The notes under the pieces: generated by a model | Seen by the model: only the letters and a program-made list of their open reading frames with translations | Database searches by the model: none | What the model was told of the DNA's origin: nothing | Part shown: positions 1 through 8,890 of the stretch, piece after piece | Numbering within the stretch: the first letter of the stretch is position 1 | Layout: each line of letters begins with the position of its first letter | NCBI RefSeq assembly: GCF_004682055.1 | Contig: NZ_QUZU01000024.1 | Coordinates: forward strand, 1 to 64,000 | DNA length: 64,000 bases | Direction: 5' to 3' | DNA from: Pseudomonas kairouanensis | GTDB taxonomy: Bacteria > Pseudomonadota > Gammaproteobacteria > Pseudomonadales > Pseudomonadaceae | Program-made: the position numbers and the translations under genes

Positions 1-30
1 AAAAAAAAGCCCGCGAGGAGAGGCGGGCCA
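1..30 (-). terminator. Rho-independent terminator, minus strand
   Basis: GCCCGC (9-14) and GCGGGC (23-28) form a 6-bp stem with an 8-nt loop. On the minus strand the stem is followed by eight U residues (the A run at 1-8). It lies downstream of the minus-strand gene ending at 124 and would end that transcript. Confidence 0.8.
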
Positions 31-123
31 AGGGATTCACTGGAGTAGGTAGGCTTCACCCTATAGGTCGGAAAGTGAAGGCTTTGTGAAAATGCTGTCG
101 TAAGTTTGCAGCAATTGCACTCA

Positions 124-510
124 TCAAGTGCGGCGGACGAAGGTGCGCATGGTTTGACCTGGGCCGGTAGTGAACACAATGGGCCGGGGCATACCTTCAT
201 CGGCGGCAATAAACACGAACTGATCTGCGTCAAGTTGGTAACTGGCGGGCAAATGCTTGCCGGCGTCATCCCCTATGGCGTCCACCCAGGTAATGCTTTT
301 GGGGCGGGTCGTGCTGTCCAGGGAAAACCGGCCAGCCAGCAACACTTCGCCACTGACGGTTTTCACTTCGAAGCGCTCGCCGGTAATGGTGGTGATCGCG
401 CCGGGGGCGCTATGGGCATCGACGGGGTTGAGTACACCACTGTCTTCGAGTGCGATTTGCTCCCATGTACCCTGCAGTGCTTGAACGTCCGGATCTGAAA
501 CAGTTGGCAT
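124..510 (-). CDS. TIGR03067-like small domain protein
   Basis: A 128-aa protein with the pattern of the TIGR03067 family: an opening QGTWE segment, a middle strand with a GERFEV element, and a late FTTGPGQTMRTFVR region. The fold is a lipocalin-like barrel and the function is unknown. No signal peptide is visible from the chosen start, so the protein is probably cytoplasmic. The ATG at 510 is preferred because AAGGA lies 8 nt upstream; a 35-residue upstream extension has no ribosome site and looks non-coding. It is a single-gene unit followed by a strong terminator. The family assignment is from memory and moderately sure. Confidence 0.75.
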   Translation of the reverse strand: MPTVSDPDVQALQGTWEQIALEDSGVLNPVDAHSAPGAITTITGERFEVKTVSGEVLLAGRFSLDSTTRPKSITWVDAIGDDAGKHLPASYQLDADQFVFIAADEGMPRPIVFTTGPGQTMRTFVRRT

Positions 511-799
511 ACACATTGTCCTTGTGCGCGAGGAGGAGGCCTCATTGGCCATCACGTACGATACGCCATTGTGAACCATGCCCCTAGACGCACATTCAGC
601 AAGACACCTTTTCACAATTCTTGATTAACTTTTGGTTACAAACTGTGGCTAAATAACTGCCAATGGCCGCGTGCCGGGTAATTGCCCGTTCGCTCAGGCC
701 GACTGTGTGAATTGTGATTTCAGGTGCTGCTCATCCAATCCTCGGCCGTTGTGGGCACGCAGGAGCAGCCTGTTCTCTTCTGACATGTGACGAAATCCC

Positions 800-1699
800 T
801 TGAAACTCATCATTGTTGCTCTCTACGTTGCCTCCATTGCGTATGTACACCTGCGCGGCCGGGTACGGCACAAGTTGGGCCGCCAGCTCAGCGATCATTC
901 GACTTTTCTGGCGCCGATCAACTGTTTCCTTTACCTGTTCTCCAAGCTGCCCAGCCGGCCCTACCTGTCACCCAGCGATTTCCCCGACCTCAGCCCGCTG
1001 CAAGCGCATTGGGAGGAAATTCGCGCGGAAGGCCAAAACCTGTTGCGCGCCGGCCAGATCAAACGTTCGGACCAATACAACGACGTGGGTTTCAACTCGT
1101 TCTTCAAGTCGGGTTGGAAGCGTTTCTACTTGAAGTGGTACGGCGACAGTCATCCCTCGGCGATGAAATTGTGCCCGCGCACCACTGAGTTGGTGCAGAG
1201 CATCGGCTCGATCAAGGCGGCCATGTTTGCCGAGTTGCCACCGGGCTCCAAGTTGGTTCGCCACCGCGACCCCTATGCCGGCTCCTACCGTTACCATTTG
1301 GGCCTGGATACACCGAACGATCCCGGCTGCTACATCAATGTGGATGGCGAGAACTACTACTGGCGCGATGGCGAGCCGGTGATGTTCGACGAGACCTATA
1401 TCCACTACGCCGAAAACACCACGCAGCAGAACCGCATCATCCTGTTCTGTGACATCGAACGGCCAATGAAGTATCGCTGGGCGAGCGCGTTCAATCGCTG
1501 GTTCAGCCGCACCGTGATGGCGGCCGCAGGCTCGCCGAACGACGCGGGCGACCAGACAGGTGGGCTTAATCGCGCGTTTACCCGGTTGTACAAGATCCGT
1601 TTGCGGGGCAAGGAGCTCAAAAAGCGTAACCGTGCACGTTACTACCTCGAAAAGTGGGCGATTTTCGCGGCGCTGGCCCTTGTTTTCGTGTTGATCTAA
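800..1699 (+). CDS. lpxO: Lipid A hydroxylase LpxO (aspartyl/asparaginyl beta-hydroxylase family)
   Basis: A 299-aa Fe(II)/2-oxoglutarate dioxygenase that 2-hydroxylates a secondary acyl chain of lipid A at the inner membrane. The iron-binding triad is visible as H155-x-D157 (in VRHRDPY) and H202 (in YIHYAEN). A hydrophobic N-terminal segment (residues 2-17) and a C-terminal one (about 285-299) fit membrane attachment. The start is TTG at 800, giving the MKLII N-terminus usual for Pseudomonas LpxO; no good Shine-Dalgarno is seen. Length matches the family (about 300 aa). It is monocistronic, convergent with ligD. Confidence 0.9.
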   Translation: MKLIIVALYVASIAYVHLRGRVRHKLGRQLSDHSTFLAPINCFLYLFSKLPSRPYLSPSDFPDLSPLQAHWEEIRAEGQNLLRAGQIKRSDQYNDVGFNSFFKSGWKRFYLKWYGDSHPSAMKLCPRTTELVQSIGSIKAAMFAELPPGSKLVRHRDPYAGSYRYHLGLDTPNDPGCYINVDGENYYWRDGEPVMFDETYIHYAENTTQQNRIILFCDIERPMKYRWASAFNRWFSRTVMAAAGSPNDAGDQTGGLNRAFTRLYKIRLRGKELKKRNRARYYLEKWAIFAALALVFVLI

Positions 1700-1715
1700 C
1701 GCAAGACGGCTGACT

Positions 1716-4172
1716 TTATTTGGGTGGGCAGGCGCCCAGCTTGTCCCACATTGCCTTGCTGATCTTCTGCCGATGGGCGTAACCCGCCCAGGGATCTGCC
1801 TTCAGGTTCTGCAAGCGTTGTTGCAGATTGGCAACCGTCCACTGCTGGGCGCCCTGTAGCGTCTTCAATTCTTCCCGGCTGATAGGCACCGACACCGGCA
1901 AGCCCGGACGCGCACGCACCGAGTAAGCCGCCACGGTGCTTGCGCCCCGCGCATTGCGCAGGTAATCGACAAAGATCTTGCCCACGCGGTTCTTTGGCCC
2001 CGAGGTGGCGGTAAAACGCTCGGGCAGTTGGCCGGTCATGAAGTGGGCAATCGCCTTGGCAAAGGCCTTGACTGTGTCCCAGCCATCCCTGCGCGCTAGG
2101 GGCACCACCAAGTGCACGCCCTTGCCACCGCTGGTCTTGATGAACGCCTGCAGCCCCAGTTCATCCAGCACTGCAAGGGTCAGTTGCGCGGCCTCGACCA
2201 TGGCTTTCCACGGCAGCGCCGGGTCGGGGTCCAGGTCGAGGACGAACTGATCCGGGGTTTCGATCTTGTCCCAGGTAGCGCCCCAGGTATGCAGCTCAAT
2301 GCTGCCCATTTGCACGGCGCCGACTAGCGCAGCGGCACTGTCGATTTCCATCAGGCGCGCATGGCCCGGGTCGAGATCAGCTTTCAGTTGCTTGATCGGC
2401 GCCATGGCCAGGCGCTCTGCATGTTTTTGGAAAAACTGCTCGCCCTCGATGCCTTCCGGGGCTCTGAGCAGCGCCACCGGGCGTCGCTGTAGAAACGGCA
2501 GGATCCACCCGCTGATATCACTGTAAAACTGCGCCAGTTGCTGCTTTTGCGTGCCACTGAGCGGGTCGATGATCCGCTCGCCGTGGGTGATGTGAACATC
2601 GGCAGGCATGTCCTTGCCGGGTTTGAGGGAGTTGGCTGCTCGGGGGTGCTCGTGAATGATCTGCGCGATGGGCTTGTCGGTGCGCACACCGATAAACGCC
2701 GCCTGGCGCACCAAACCTTCTTGTGTCCACTGGGCAAATCGCACCTCGGCCACCAGCGCCGGTTTTACCCAATGCACCCCGCGGGCCTGGGCGCTGGTGA
2801 GCGGCTTGGCCAGCGGCGGGGTTTTACGCTCCAGCGCAGTCAGTTGCCGATAAAGGCTGTCGAGCGTTGATTGATCGAACCCCGTGCCGACACGCCCGCT
2901 GTACACCAACCCGGTGTCATCATTGACCGCCAGCAACAGCGCGCCGAAACCGCTGCGCGACCCTTGCGGGCGGGTGTAGCCGACAATCACGAACTCTTGG
3001 CGCAAATGGCATTTGAGCTTGACCCAGTCGGCACTTCGGCTGGACACATAAGGGCTGCCCTGACGCTTGCCGATGACCCCCTCCAGGTTCAGGTCGCAGG
3101 CGCTTTCGAAAATGTCGCGAGGGTTGGCGGTCAAGGCATGGGTAAAGCGCAGCATTTTGCTCTTGCTAGGGGCCAGCGCGGTTTCGAGCGCGCTGCGCCG
3201 CACCTCAATCGGTTCCTCACGCAGGTCCCGGCCATCCAGGAACGGCGCATCGAACAGGTAATAGACCAGGTCCAGGCTACGGCCGATTTCGAAGGCGTTC
3301 TGCAGCGCCTGAAAGTCCGGCAGGCCGTCACTGTTAAGGCTGACCACTTCGCCGTCCAGCCAGCTGTCCTTGAGTTTGAGCGCCTGCACCGCCTTGGCCT
3401 GGCGTGGGAGGCGGTCGGTCCAGTCGTGGCCATTGCGTGTGAACAGGCGCACCTCGCCATCGGCGATCCGTGTCAGCAGGCGGTAACCGTCCAGTTTGAT
3501 TTCGTAGTGCCAGTCGCCCTGTGGCGGCCGCTCCACCAGGGTGGCCAGTTGCGGACTAAAGTGCGCAGGGAGCTTAGCGCTCACGGCCTTACGGGGCTGT
3601 GGCGCGGCCACCGACGCGTTGCTCAGCACGCTATCGGGCATTGCCTGGACGATATCGTAGTCGGCGCCAGGGCGTGCCTGCTCGTCCTGCTCCTTGATCA
3701 ACAGCCACTGCTCCTTGTCGCCACTGCCCTTCAAACGGGTACGGACCAACGCCCAGTCGCCGGCGAGCTTTTCGCCGATCAGGCTGAATTTGAGTTTGCC
3801 GGCGGCGTAGGCCTTGTGCGGGTCGCCCTGAGGTTGCCAGACGCCGCGATCCCACACGATCACATCGCCCGCACCGTATTGCCCGGCCGGGATGTTGCCT
3901 TCGAAACTGCCGTAGCTCAGCGGATGATCTTCTACGTGCACGGCCAGACGCTTCTGGCTGGGGTCCAGGCTCGGGCCCTTGGGAACCGCCCAGCTTTTGA
4001 GCACGCCGTCGAGTTCCAGGCGAAAGTCATAGTGCAGGTGGCGCGCATGGTGTTTCTGGATCACGAAGGTCAAAGCCGAGGCCGGGCGTTTGGCGCCGGC
4101 CGCGACGCCCGACGGCTCGGCGGTGATATCGAAATCGCGCTTGCGGTTGTATTCACTCAGTGGCTTGGGCAT
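1716..4172 (-). CDS. ligD: Multifunctional DNA ligase D (NHEJ)
   Basis: An 818-aa LigD that processes and seals double-strand breaks with Ku. Three domains are visible in the usual Pseudomonas order. A 3'-phosphoesterase domain lies at about 35-165 (HHARHLHYDFRLELDG). The ATP-dependent ligase domain at about 200-510 has motif I EIKLDGYR with catalytic lysine K226. A primase-polymerase domain lies at about 540-800, with LDLDPDPA metal ligands and a TSGGKGVHL nucleotide-binding motif. All key motifs are intact. The gene lies 3 bp downstream of ku on the same strand, so the two are almost certainly one operon. Confidence 0.96.
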   Translation of the reverse strand: MPKPLSEYNRKRDFDITAEPSGVAAGAKRPASALTFVIQKHHARHLHYDFRLELDGVLKSWAVPKGPSLDPSQKRLAVHVEDHPLSYGSFEGNIPAGQYGAGDVIVWDRGVWQPQGDPHKAYAAGKLKFSLIGEKLAGDWALVRTRLKGSGDKEQWLLIKEQDEQARPGADYDIVQAMPDSVLSNASVAAPQPRKAVSAKLPAHFSPQLATLVERPPQGDWHYEIKLDGYRLLTRIADGEVRLFTRNGHDWTDRLPRQAKAVQALKLKDSWLDGEVVSLNSDGLPDFQALQNAFEIGRSLDLVYYLFDAPFLDGRDLREEPIEVRRSALETALAPSKSKMLRFTHALTANPRDIFESACDLNLEGVIGKRQGSPYVSSRSADWVKLKCHLRQEFVIVGYTRPQGSRSGFGALLLAVNDDTGLVYSGRVGTGFDQSTLDSLYRQLTALERKTPPLAKPLTSAQARGVHWVKPALVAEVRFAQWTQEGLVRQAAFIGVRTDKPIAQIIHEHPRAANSLKPGKDMPADVHITHGERIIDPLSGTQKQQLAQFYSDISGWILPFLQRRPVALLRAPEGIEGEQFFQKHAERLAMAPIKQLKADLDPGHARLMEIDSAAALVGAVQMGSIELHTWGATWDKIETPDQFVLDLDPDPALPWKAMVEAAQLTLAVLDELGLQAFIKTSGGKGVHLVVPLARRDGWDTVKAFAKAIAHFMTGQLPERFTATSGPKNRVGKIFVDYLRNARGASTVAAYSVRARPGLPVSVPISREELKTLQGAQQWTVANLQQRLQNLKADPWAGYAHRQKISKAMWDKLGACPPK

Positions 4173-4175
4173 GAC

Positions 4176-5009
4176 TCAAGAGGCCTTGGTGGAACGCTTC
4201 GCTGCGGGCTTCTTGGCGGGCTTGCCGGCCAGGCTGCGCTTGAGCAGCTCCGTCAGGTCGATCACGTCGGCGGACTTGCGCTCTTCACTGCCTTTGACCG
4301 TCTCCACGTCCTCAATCTTGCCGGCCTTGGCCTTCTTGGCCACCAGCGCCATGATCTTGTCCTGGAAGCTGTCGCGGTAATCATCGGGTTGCCAGTCGGC
4401 GCTCATGTCGTCTACCAGGCGCTTGGCCATGTCCAATTCGCCCTTGGCCAGGGAGGGCTTGGTCACGTCGCTGCCCAGTTCCAATTCATCCAGGCTGCGC
4501 ACTTCGGCAGGCCAGCGCAGCATCACCAGCACCAGGGCCGACTCCAGTGGCATCAACGCCGCCAGGTGCTGCTTGGTGTGCAGCACCACATTGGCCAAGG
4601 CTACCTTGCGGGTTTTCTTGAGGGTCTCCCGGAGCAACGCGTACACCTTGCCACCGCGTTTGTCCGGGGCCAGAAAGTAGGGGGTGTCGATGTTCTGCAG
4701 CGGGATCTGGTCGCTGGCGACAAACGCGATGATCTCTATGGTCTGGGTCGACTTAGGGTGAGCCGAGCGGATTTCCTCTTCGCTGAGCAGCACATAGCGC
4801 CCTTTTTTAAACGCCACACCCTTGACGATATTGTCTTTGCTGACTTCCTTGCCGGTGGCCTTGTTGATGCGCTTGTAGCCCACCCGGTCCATGCTGCGTT
4901 TGTCCAGCCAGTCAAAATCCACGCCTTGGGCGGACGTGGCCGAGACCAGTGACACCGGGATATGCACCAAGCCAAAGCTGATCGCGCCTTTCCAGATTGC
5001 CCGTGGCAT
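4176..5009 (-). CDS. ku: Non-homologous end-joining protein Ku
   Basis: A 277-aa bacterial Ku that forms a homodimeric ring around DNA ends and recruits LigD. The N-terminus MPRAIWKGAISFGLVHIPV is the family signature. The C-terminal tail after residue 255 is Lys/Ala-rich (KKPAAKRS), as in the DNA-binding extensions of other bacterial Ku proteins. Ku is the first gene of a ku-ligD unit. In other bacteria this pair is often expressed in stationary phase; nothing in the upstream sequence proves that here. Confidence 0.96.
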   Translation of the reverse strand: MPRAIWKGAISFGLVHIPVSLVSATSAQGVDFDWLDKRSMDRVGYKRINKATGKEVSKDNIVKGVAFKKGRYVLLSEEEIRSAHPKSTQTIEIIAFVASDQIPLQNIDTPYFLAPDKRGGKVYALLRETLKKTRKVALANVVLHTKQHLAALMPLESALVLVMLRWPAEVRSLDELELGSDVTKPSLAKGELDMAKRLVDDMSADWQPDDYRDSFQDKIMALVAKKAKAGKIEDVETVKGSEERKSADVIDLTELLKRSLAGKPAKKPAAKRSTKAS

Positions 5010-5192
5010 AGCTGTTTTCCTTGAGAGGACTGAATATTCAGGTGACCGGCAGACGGCGAAGAAAGTTTCGACGGGCGGATACGCGGACAGATCGTGTTAC
5101 ACCTGATGAGAAACTATTTAGTTACCAAAGCCGAACCCAGGGCGTAGCGTGTTATCGAAAGCACGTACTACTCGCCCCAGAGAGGCATTGTC

Positions 5193-5507
5193 ATGAAGAG
5201 TTGTGTGCGTCACGTTGCGGCGCTTGTGATGGGTTTGGCCCTGGTACCACTGGCTCACGCCCAAAACCTGCCGGGCCGCACGGATTCCAACAACAGCCCG
5301 ATTCACCGGGCCAACCCCAACAGCATGCAGGGCACCCAGCCCAATGTGCCGACAGTGCGCGGTATCCAGACCGGCCCGACCCCGCGTGCGCCGACCCTGG
5401 AAAACGGCGGTATTGGCAATGGCTACCCCAAGCGTGATGCCGCCCCCAGCCGACCGACTCCTGAAACCAAAGCCCCCACCTATGATGCCAACGGCAATCG
5501 CCGGTAA
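5193..5507 (+). CDS. Small secreted proline/asparagine-rich protein, unknown function
   Basis: A 104-aa protein with a clear Sec signal peptide (residues 1-23, cleavage after AHA). The mature part is about 80 aa, polar, rich in Pro, Asn, Gly and Thr, without cysteines, and looks unstructured. The start has AGAGG about 7 nt upstream. It lies 11 bp upstream of the sugar dehydrogenase gene, so the two are probably cotranscribed and both exported. I do not recognise a family; a periplasmic accessory or surface role is only a guess. Confidence 0.75.
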   Translation: MKSCVRHVAALVMGLALVPLAHAQNLPGRTDSNNSPIHRANPNSMQGTQPNVPTVRGIQTGPTPRAPTLENGGIGNGYPKRDAAPSRPTPETKAPTYDANGNRR

Positions 5508-5518
5508 GGACTCGTCTT

Positions 5519-6676
5519 ATGTTGCTACGCAAAACTCTTCTGGCCGCTGTTTGTGCGGCCGCGCTATTACCTTTGACAAGCGTCTACGCGGCTGATGGCC
5601 AACAATTCCCCAGCGAACAAGGCAGCATCACCGTCACGCCGGTTGCCAAGGGCCTGGACCATCCGTGGGCGGTAGCTTTCCTGCCGGACCGGCAAGGTTT
5701 CCTGGTGACTGAACGTCCAGGCCACCTGCGCTTTGTCAGCCCGGACGGCACACTCTCCGCGCCGTTGACCGGCGTGCCCGAGGTGTGGGCCAAGGGGCAG
5801 GGCGGTTTGCTGGATGTGGTGCTGTCGCCCGACTTCAAGCAAGACCGCATGGTCTACCTCTCTTACGCCGAAGGCGGCGGCAAGGGGGGCACCGCCGGCA
5901 CGGCGGTAGGTCGTGGGCGTTTATCGGCAGACCTGAAAAGCCTGAGCGACTTCAAAGTGATCCTGCGTCAGGAGCCCAAGCTGTCTACCGGAAACCACTT
6001 CGGTTCGCGCCTGGCCTTCGACCGTGACGGTTACCTGTTTGTCACCCTCGGAGAGAACAACGACCGGCCCACCGCCCAGGACCTGGACAAACTGCAGGGC
6101 AAGGTCGTGCGCATCTTCCCCGATGGTCGCGTGCCCGATGACAACCCCTTCGTGGGTCAGGAGGGGGTACGCCCCGAGATCTGGTCCTATGGCCAGCGCA
6201 ACCCCCAAGGCCTGGCACTGAATCCGTGGAGCGGCACGATCTGGGAGAACGAGCATGGGCCCAAGGGCGGCGATGAGATCAACATCATCGAGCGTGGCAA
6301 GAACTACGGCTGGCCACTGGCGACCCACGGGATCAACTATTCCGGAGCGGCCATTCCCGAGGCCCAGGGCAAGACGGTAGACGGCGCGGTTGCGCCCCAT
6401 CACGTCTGGGAAAAATCACCAGGCATCAGTGGCATGGCGTTCTACGATGCTGACCGCTTCAAGCCTTGGCAGCACAATGTCTTCATTGGTGCACTGGCCA
6501 GCCAGGAGCTGATTCGCCTGCAGTTCGACGGCGACAAGGTGGTGCATGAGGAACGCTTGCTGGGCGGCTTGAAAGCCCGGATTCGCGATGTGCGGCAGGG
6601 GCCGGATGGCTATCTGTATGTGCTGACGGATGAGGACAATGGCGTGCTGTACCGTGTGGGCCTGAACCAGGACTGA
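5519..6676 (+). CDS. PQQ-dependent soluble aldose sugar dehydrogenase (YliI/Asd type)
   Basis: A 385-aa periplasmic beta-propeller enzyme with an N-terminal signal peptide (residues 1-24, ending VYAAD). Family hallmarks: LDHPWAVAFLPD, the GNHFGSRLAFDRDGYLFVTLGE active-site stretch with the catalytic base histidine, EIWSYGQRNPQGLA, and WENEHGPKGGDEIN, which contributes calcium and PQQ binding. It would oxidise aldoses to lactones with PQQ. SD AAGGA lies 8 nt from ATG 5519. It follows the small secreted protein by 11 bp. The exact substrate cannot be read from sequence. Confidence 0.88.
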   Translation: MLLRKTLLAAVCAAALLPLTSVYAADGQQFPSEQGSITVTPVAKGLDHPWAVAFLPDRQGFLVTERPGHLRFVSPDGTLSAPLTGVPEVWAKGQGGLLDVVLSPDFKQDRMVYLSYAEGGGKGGTAGTAVGRGRLSADLKSLSDFKVILRQEPKLSTGNHFGSRLAFDRDGYLFVTLGENNDRPTAQDLDKLQGKVVRIFPDGRVPDDNPFVGQEGVRPEIWSYGQRNPQGLALNPWSGTIWENEHGPKGGDEINIIERGKNYGWPLATHGINYSGAAIPEAQGKTVDGAVAPHHVWEKSPGISGMAFYDADRFKPWQHNVFIGALASQELIRLQFDGDKVVHEERLLGGLKARIRDVRQGPDGYLYVLTDEDNGVLYRVGLNQD

Positions 6677-6697
6677 TACTGGCCATGGGCCCTTGTG

Positions 6698-6777
6698 GGA
6701 GAGGGCTTGTCCCCGATGGCGGCCGACCTGCTGATGGTTAGGCCATCTGATCCACCGCTATCGTGGGCAGGCCCTCT
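6698..6777. repeat. REP-like imperfect inverted repeat
   Basis: A GTGGGAGAGGGC arm at about 6696-6721 faces its imperfect complement at about 6753-6777 in the convergent gap between the sugar dehydrogenase and the DUF1348 gene. It belongs to the same repeat type as the copies near 29.2 and 35.2 kb and may act as a bidirectional terminator. Confidence 0.6.
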
Positions 6778-6799
6778 CTCTTATTTCACCGTGTGAGGG

Positions 6800-7279
6800 C
6801 TACAGCCCCAGCTCAGACAGGCCCGGATGCTCATCCGGGCGCCGCCCCAGCGGCCAATGAAACTTACGCTCGCTGTCCTTGATCGGCAGGTCATTGATAC
6901 AGGCAAACCGATTGGCCATCAGGCCGTTCTCGTCGAACTCCCAGTTCTCATTGCCGTAGGACCTGAACCAGTTGCCCGAGTCGTCGTGCCACTCATAGGC
7001 ATACCGCACGGCAATGCGGTTATCGGTAAACGCCCACAGCTCCTTGATCAGCCGGTAGTCCAGCTCCTTGGCCCATTTGCGGGCAAGGAACGCCTGGGCT
7101 TCTTCACGGTTGGTGGCGAATTCGGTACGGTTGCGCCATTGGGTGTCCAGGGTATAGGCCAGGGAAACCCGGTGCGGGTCACGGGAGTTCCAGCCGTCTT
7201 CGGCCAGACGCACTTTTTGGATTGCCGATTCGCGGGTGAACGGCGGCAGCGGCGGACGGGACTCTTGGGTCGATGACAT
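6800..7279 (-). CDS. DUF1348 / NTF2-like (SnoaL-fold) protein
   Basis: A 159-aa protein of the DUF1348 family, which adopts the NTF2/cystatin-like cone fold. Recognised by LAEDGWNSRDPHRVSLAYT, the ALDYR-type ELDYRLIKELWAFTDNRIAVRY segment and the FACINDLPI region. Function is unknown; related folds are enzymes or ligand pockets. The start at 7279 has AGGAG 7 nt upstream; a 13-residue longer reading frame lacks such a site. It is divergent from the phosphatidylserine synthase gene, 120 bp away. Confidence 0.88.
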   Translation of the reverse strand: MSSTQESRPPLPPFTRESAIQKVRLAEDGWNSRDPHRVSLAYTLDTQWRNRTEFATNREEAQAFLARKWAKELDYRLIKELWAFTDNRIAVRYAYEWHDDSGNWFRSYGNENWEFDENGLMANRFACINDLPIKDSERKFHWPLGRRPDEHPGLSELGL

Positions 7280-7399
7280 ATCACGGCTCCTGAAGGCGAT
7301 GCAGTGCAAAGGCCCCACAGTCTATCCCTGGCGACGAGACCTGAGCACCCCCATGGTGTAAGCTCGGGGCCTCTTCGGATTCGACCCATTGCGAGCCTT

Positions 7400-8743
7400 A
7401 TGCCGTCGTTCTTCAAACGCTCCCTGTTGCCCAAACTGCGCGGTTTCCCCCTCACTCCAGACGCGATTGACGTGTTGTCCGGCGCCGATGCGTATCGCCG
7501 GCGCCTGCTGGAGATGATCCCCCAGGCCACACGGCGCATCTACATTGTCGCGCTGTACTTGCAGCAGGACGAAGCCGGGCAGGAAATCTACGATGCGTTG
7601 CACGCCGCCAACGCTGCGCGGCCGGAGTTGGAGATCGTGGTGATGGTCGACTGGCTGCGCGCCCAGCGCGGGCTGATCGGTGCAGGCAAGCAGCCGGGCA
7701 ACAGCGCCTGGTACCAGGCCATGACCCAATCCCACGCCAGCGAAGTGCCGGTGTATGGTGTGCCGGTGCAAACCCGTGAGCTGTTTGGCGTGCTGCACCT
7801 CAAGGGTTTCATAATCGATGACACCGTGCTGTACAGCGGCGCGAGCCTGAACAATGTGTACCTGCACAAGTTCGACAAGTACCGGTTTGACCGCTACCAC
7901 CTGATCCATAGCAAACCCCTTGCCGACTCAATGCAGCACCTGGTGGAACATGGCCTGGTCGCGTCCAAGGCCGTGCATCGCCTGGACCTGCCCAACCCAC
8001 CCACCACCCGCAGCCTGCGTAACGACATCGGCGACCTGCGCAGCCGCCTCAAGCATGCGGCCTACGACACCACGGCAGGGCAACTGCCCAATGGCCACCT
8101 GTCCGTCAGCCCGTTGCTCGGCGTGGGCAAGAACAACCCGTTGAGCCGGGTGATTCTCGAACTGATCGCCAGCGCCCAACAGCAACTGACCATCTGCACG
8201 CCGTACTTCAACCTGCCGCTGCCGGTGACGCGGGAAATCAACCGTGCCCTGGCTCGCGGCGTGAAGATCGACATCATCGTCGGCGACAAAACCGCCAACG
8301 ACTTCTACATCCCGCCCAGCGAGCCGTTCAAGGTCATCGCGGCGCTGCCGTACTTGTATGAAATCAGCCTGCGCCGTTTCGCCAAGCGCCATCAGCCGAT
8401 GATCGACAGTGGCCAACTGAACCTGCACCTGTGGCGTGATGGCGACAACACCTACCACCTCAAGGGCATGTGGGTTGACCAGCGCTACACCTTGCTCACC
8501 GGTAACAACCTTAATCCACGGGCCTTCCGGCTCGACCTGGAAAACGCCCTGTTGATCGATGACCCCCAAGGCCAATGGTTGGAGCCACGGCGTAACGAGT
8601 TGGCGCAGATCTACCGGCACACCACGCGCATCGAAGGCTACTCGCAACTGCAAACCCTGGTGGACTACCCGGCAGCGGTCGGCAAGTTCCTGCGCCGGGT
8701 CAGCCGGGTACGAATCGAGCGGTTGCTGTACCGGATTCTCTAG
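7400..8743 (+). CDS. pssA: CDP-diacylglycerol-serine O-phosphatidyltransferase (PLD superfamily)
   Basis: A 447-aa phospholipase-D-type phosphatidylserine synthase, close to E. coli PssA in length (451 aa). It condenses CDP-diacylglycerol with serine at the inner membrane, the first committed step to phosphatidylethanolamine. Two HKD catalytic motifs are intact: HLKGFIIDD in the N-terminal half and HLKGMWVDQ in the C-terminal half, the latter followed by LTGNNLNPRA. ATG 7400 matches the family N-terminus; the 32-residue upstream extension looks non-coding. It appears monocistronic and is followed by a 27-bp perfect dyad. Confidence 0.93.
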   Translation: MPSFFKRSLLPKLRGFPLTPDAIDVLSGADAYRRRLLEMIPQATRRIYIVALYLQQDEAGQEIYDALHAANAARPELEIVVMVDWLRAQRGLIGAGKQPGNSAWYQAMTQSHASEVPVYGVPVQTRELFGVLHLKGFIIDDTVLYSGASLNNVYLHKFDKYRFDRYHLIHSKPLADSMQHLVEHGLVASKAVHRLDLPNPPTTRSLRNDIGDLRSRLKHAAYDTTAGQLPNGHLSVSPLLGVGKNNPLSRVILELIASAQQQLTICTPYFNLPLPVTREINRALARGVKIDIIVGDKTANDFYIPPSEPFKVIAALPYLYEISLRRFAKRHQPMIDSGQLNLHLWRDGDNTYHLKGMWVDQRYTLLTGNNLNPRAFRLDLENALLIDDPQGQWLEPRRNELAQIYRHTTRIEGYSQLQTLVDYPAAVGKFLRRVSRVRIERLLYRIL

Positions 8744-8766
8744 CGCTGTACCTACCCGTCGATCCT

Positions 8767-8793
8767 TAGGCGCCGTCTTTAAGACGGCGCCTA
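8767..8793 (+). terminator. Perfect 27-bp dyad, putative terminator of pssA
   Basis: Two 13-bp arms (8767-8779 and 8781-8793) around one central base form a very stable hairpin 23 bp after the pssA stop. No clear U tract follows, so it may be a 3' stabilising hairpin rather than a classical terminator. Confidence 0.6.
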
Positions 8794-8890
8794 CAGCCTT
8801 ATTGTTTGTCCTCCTCCTACATTGCCTTCCTGTCGCACAGGGAAGCGCGGCCTTTTTTCATATGGAATCAGCCTGCACGAGGACTCCCCC

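Noticed and set aside
2871..4952. 693-codon open frame on the plus strand opposite ligD and ku
   Set aside because: It is antisense to two well-identified genes and has no recognisable domain; long antisense frames are common in high-GC Pseudomonas DNA.
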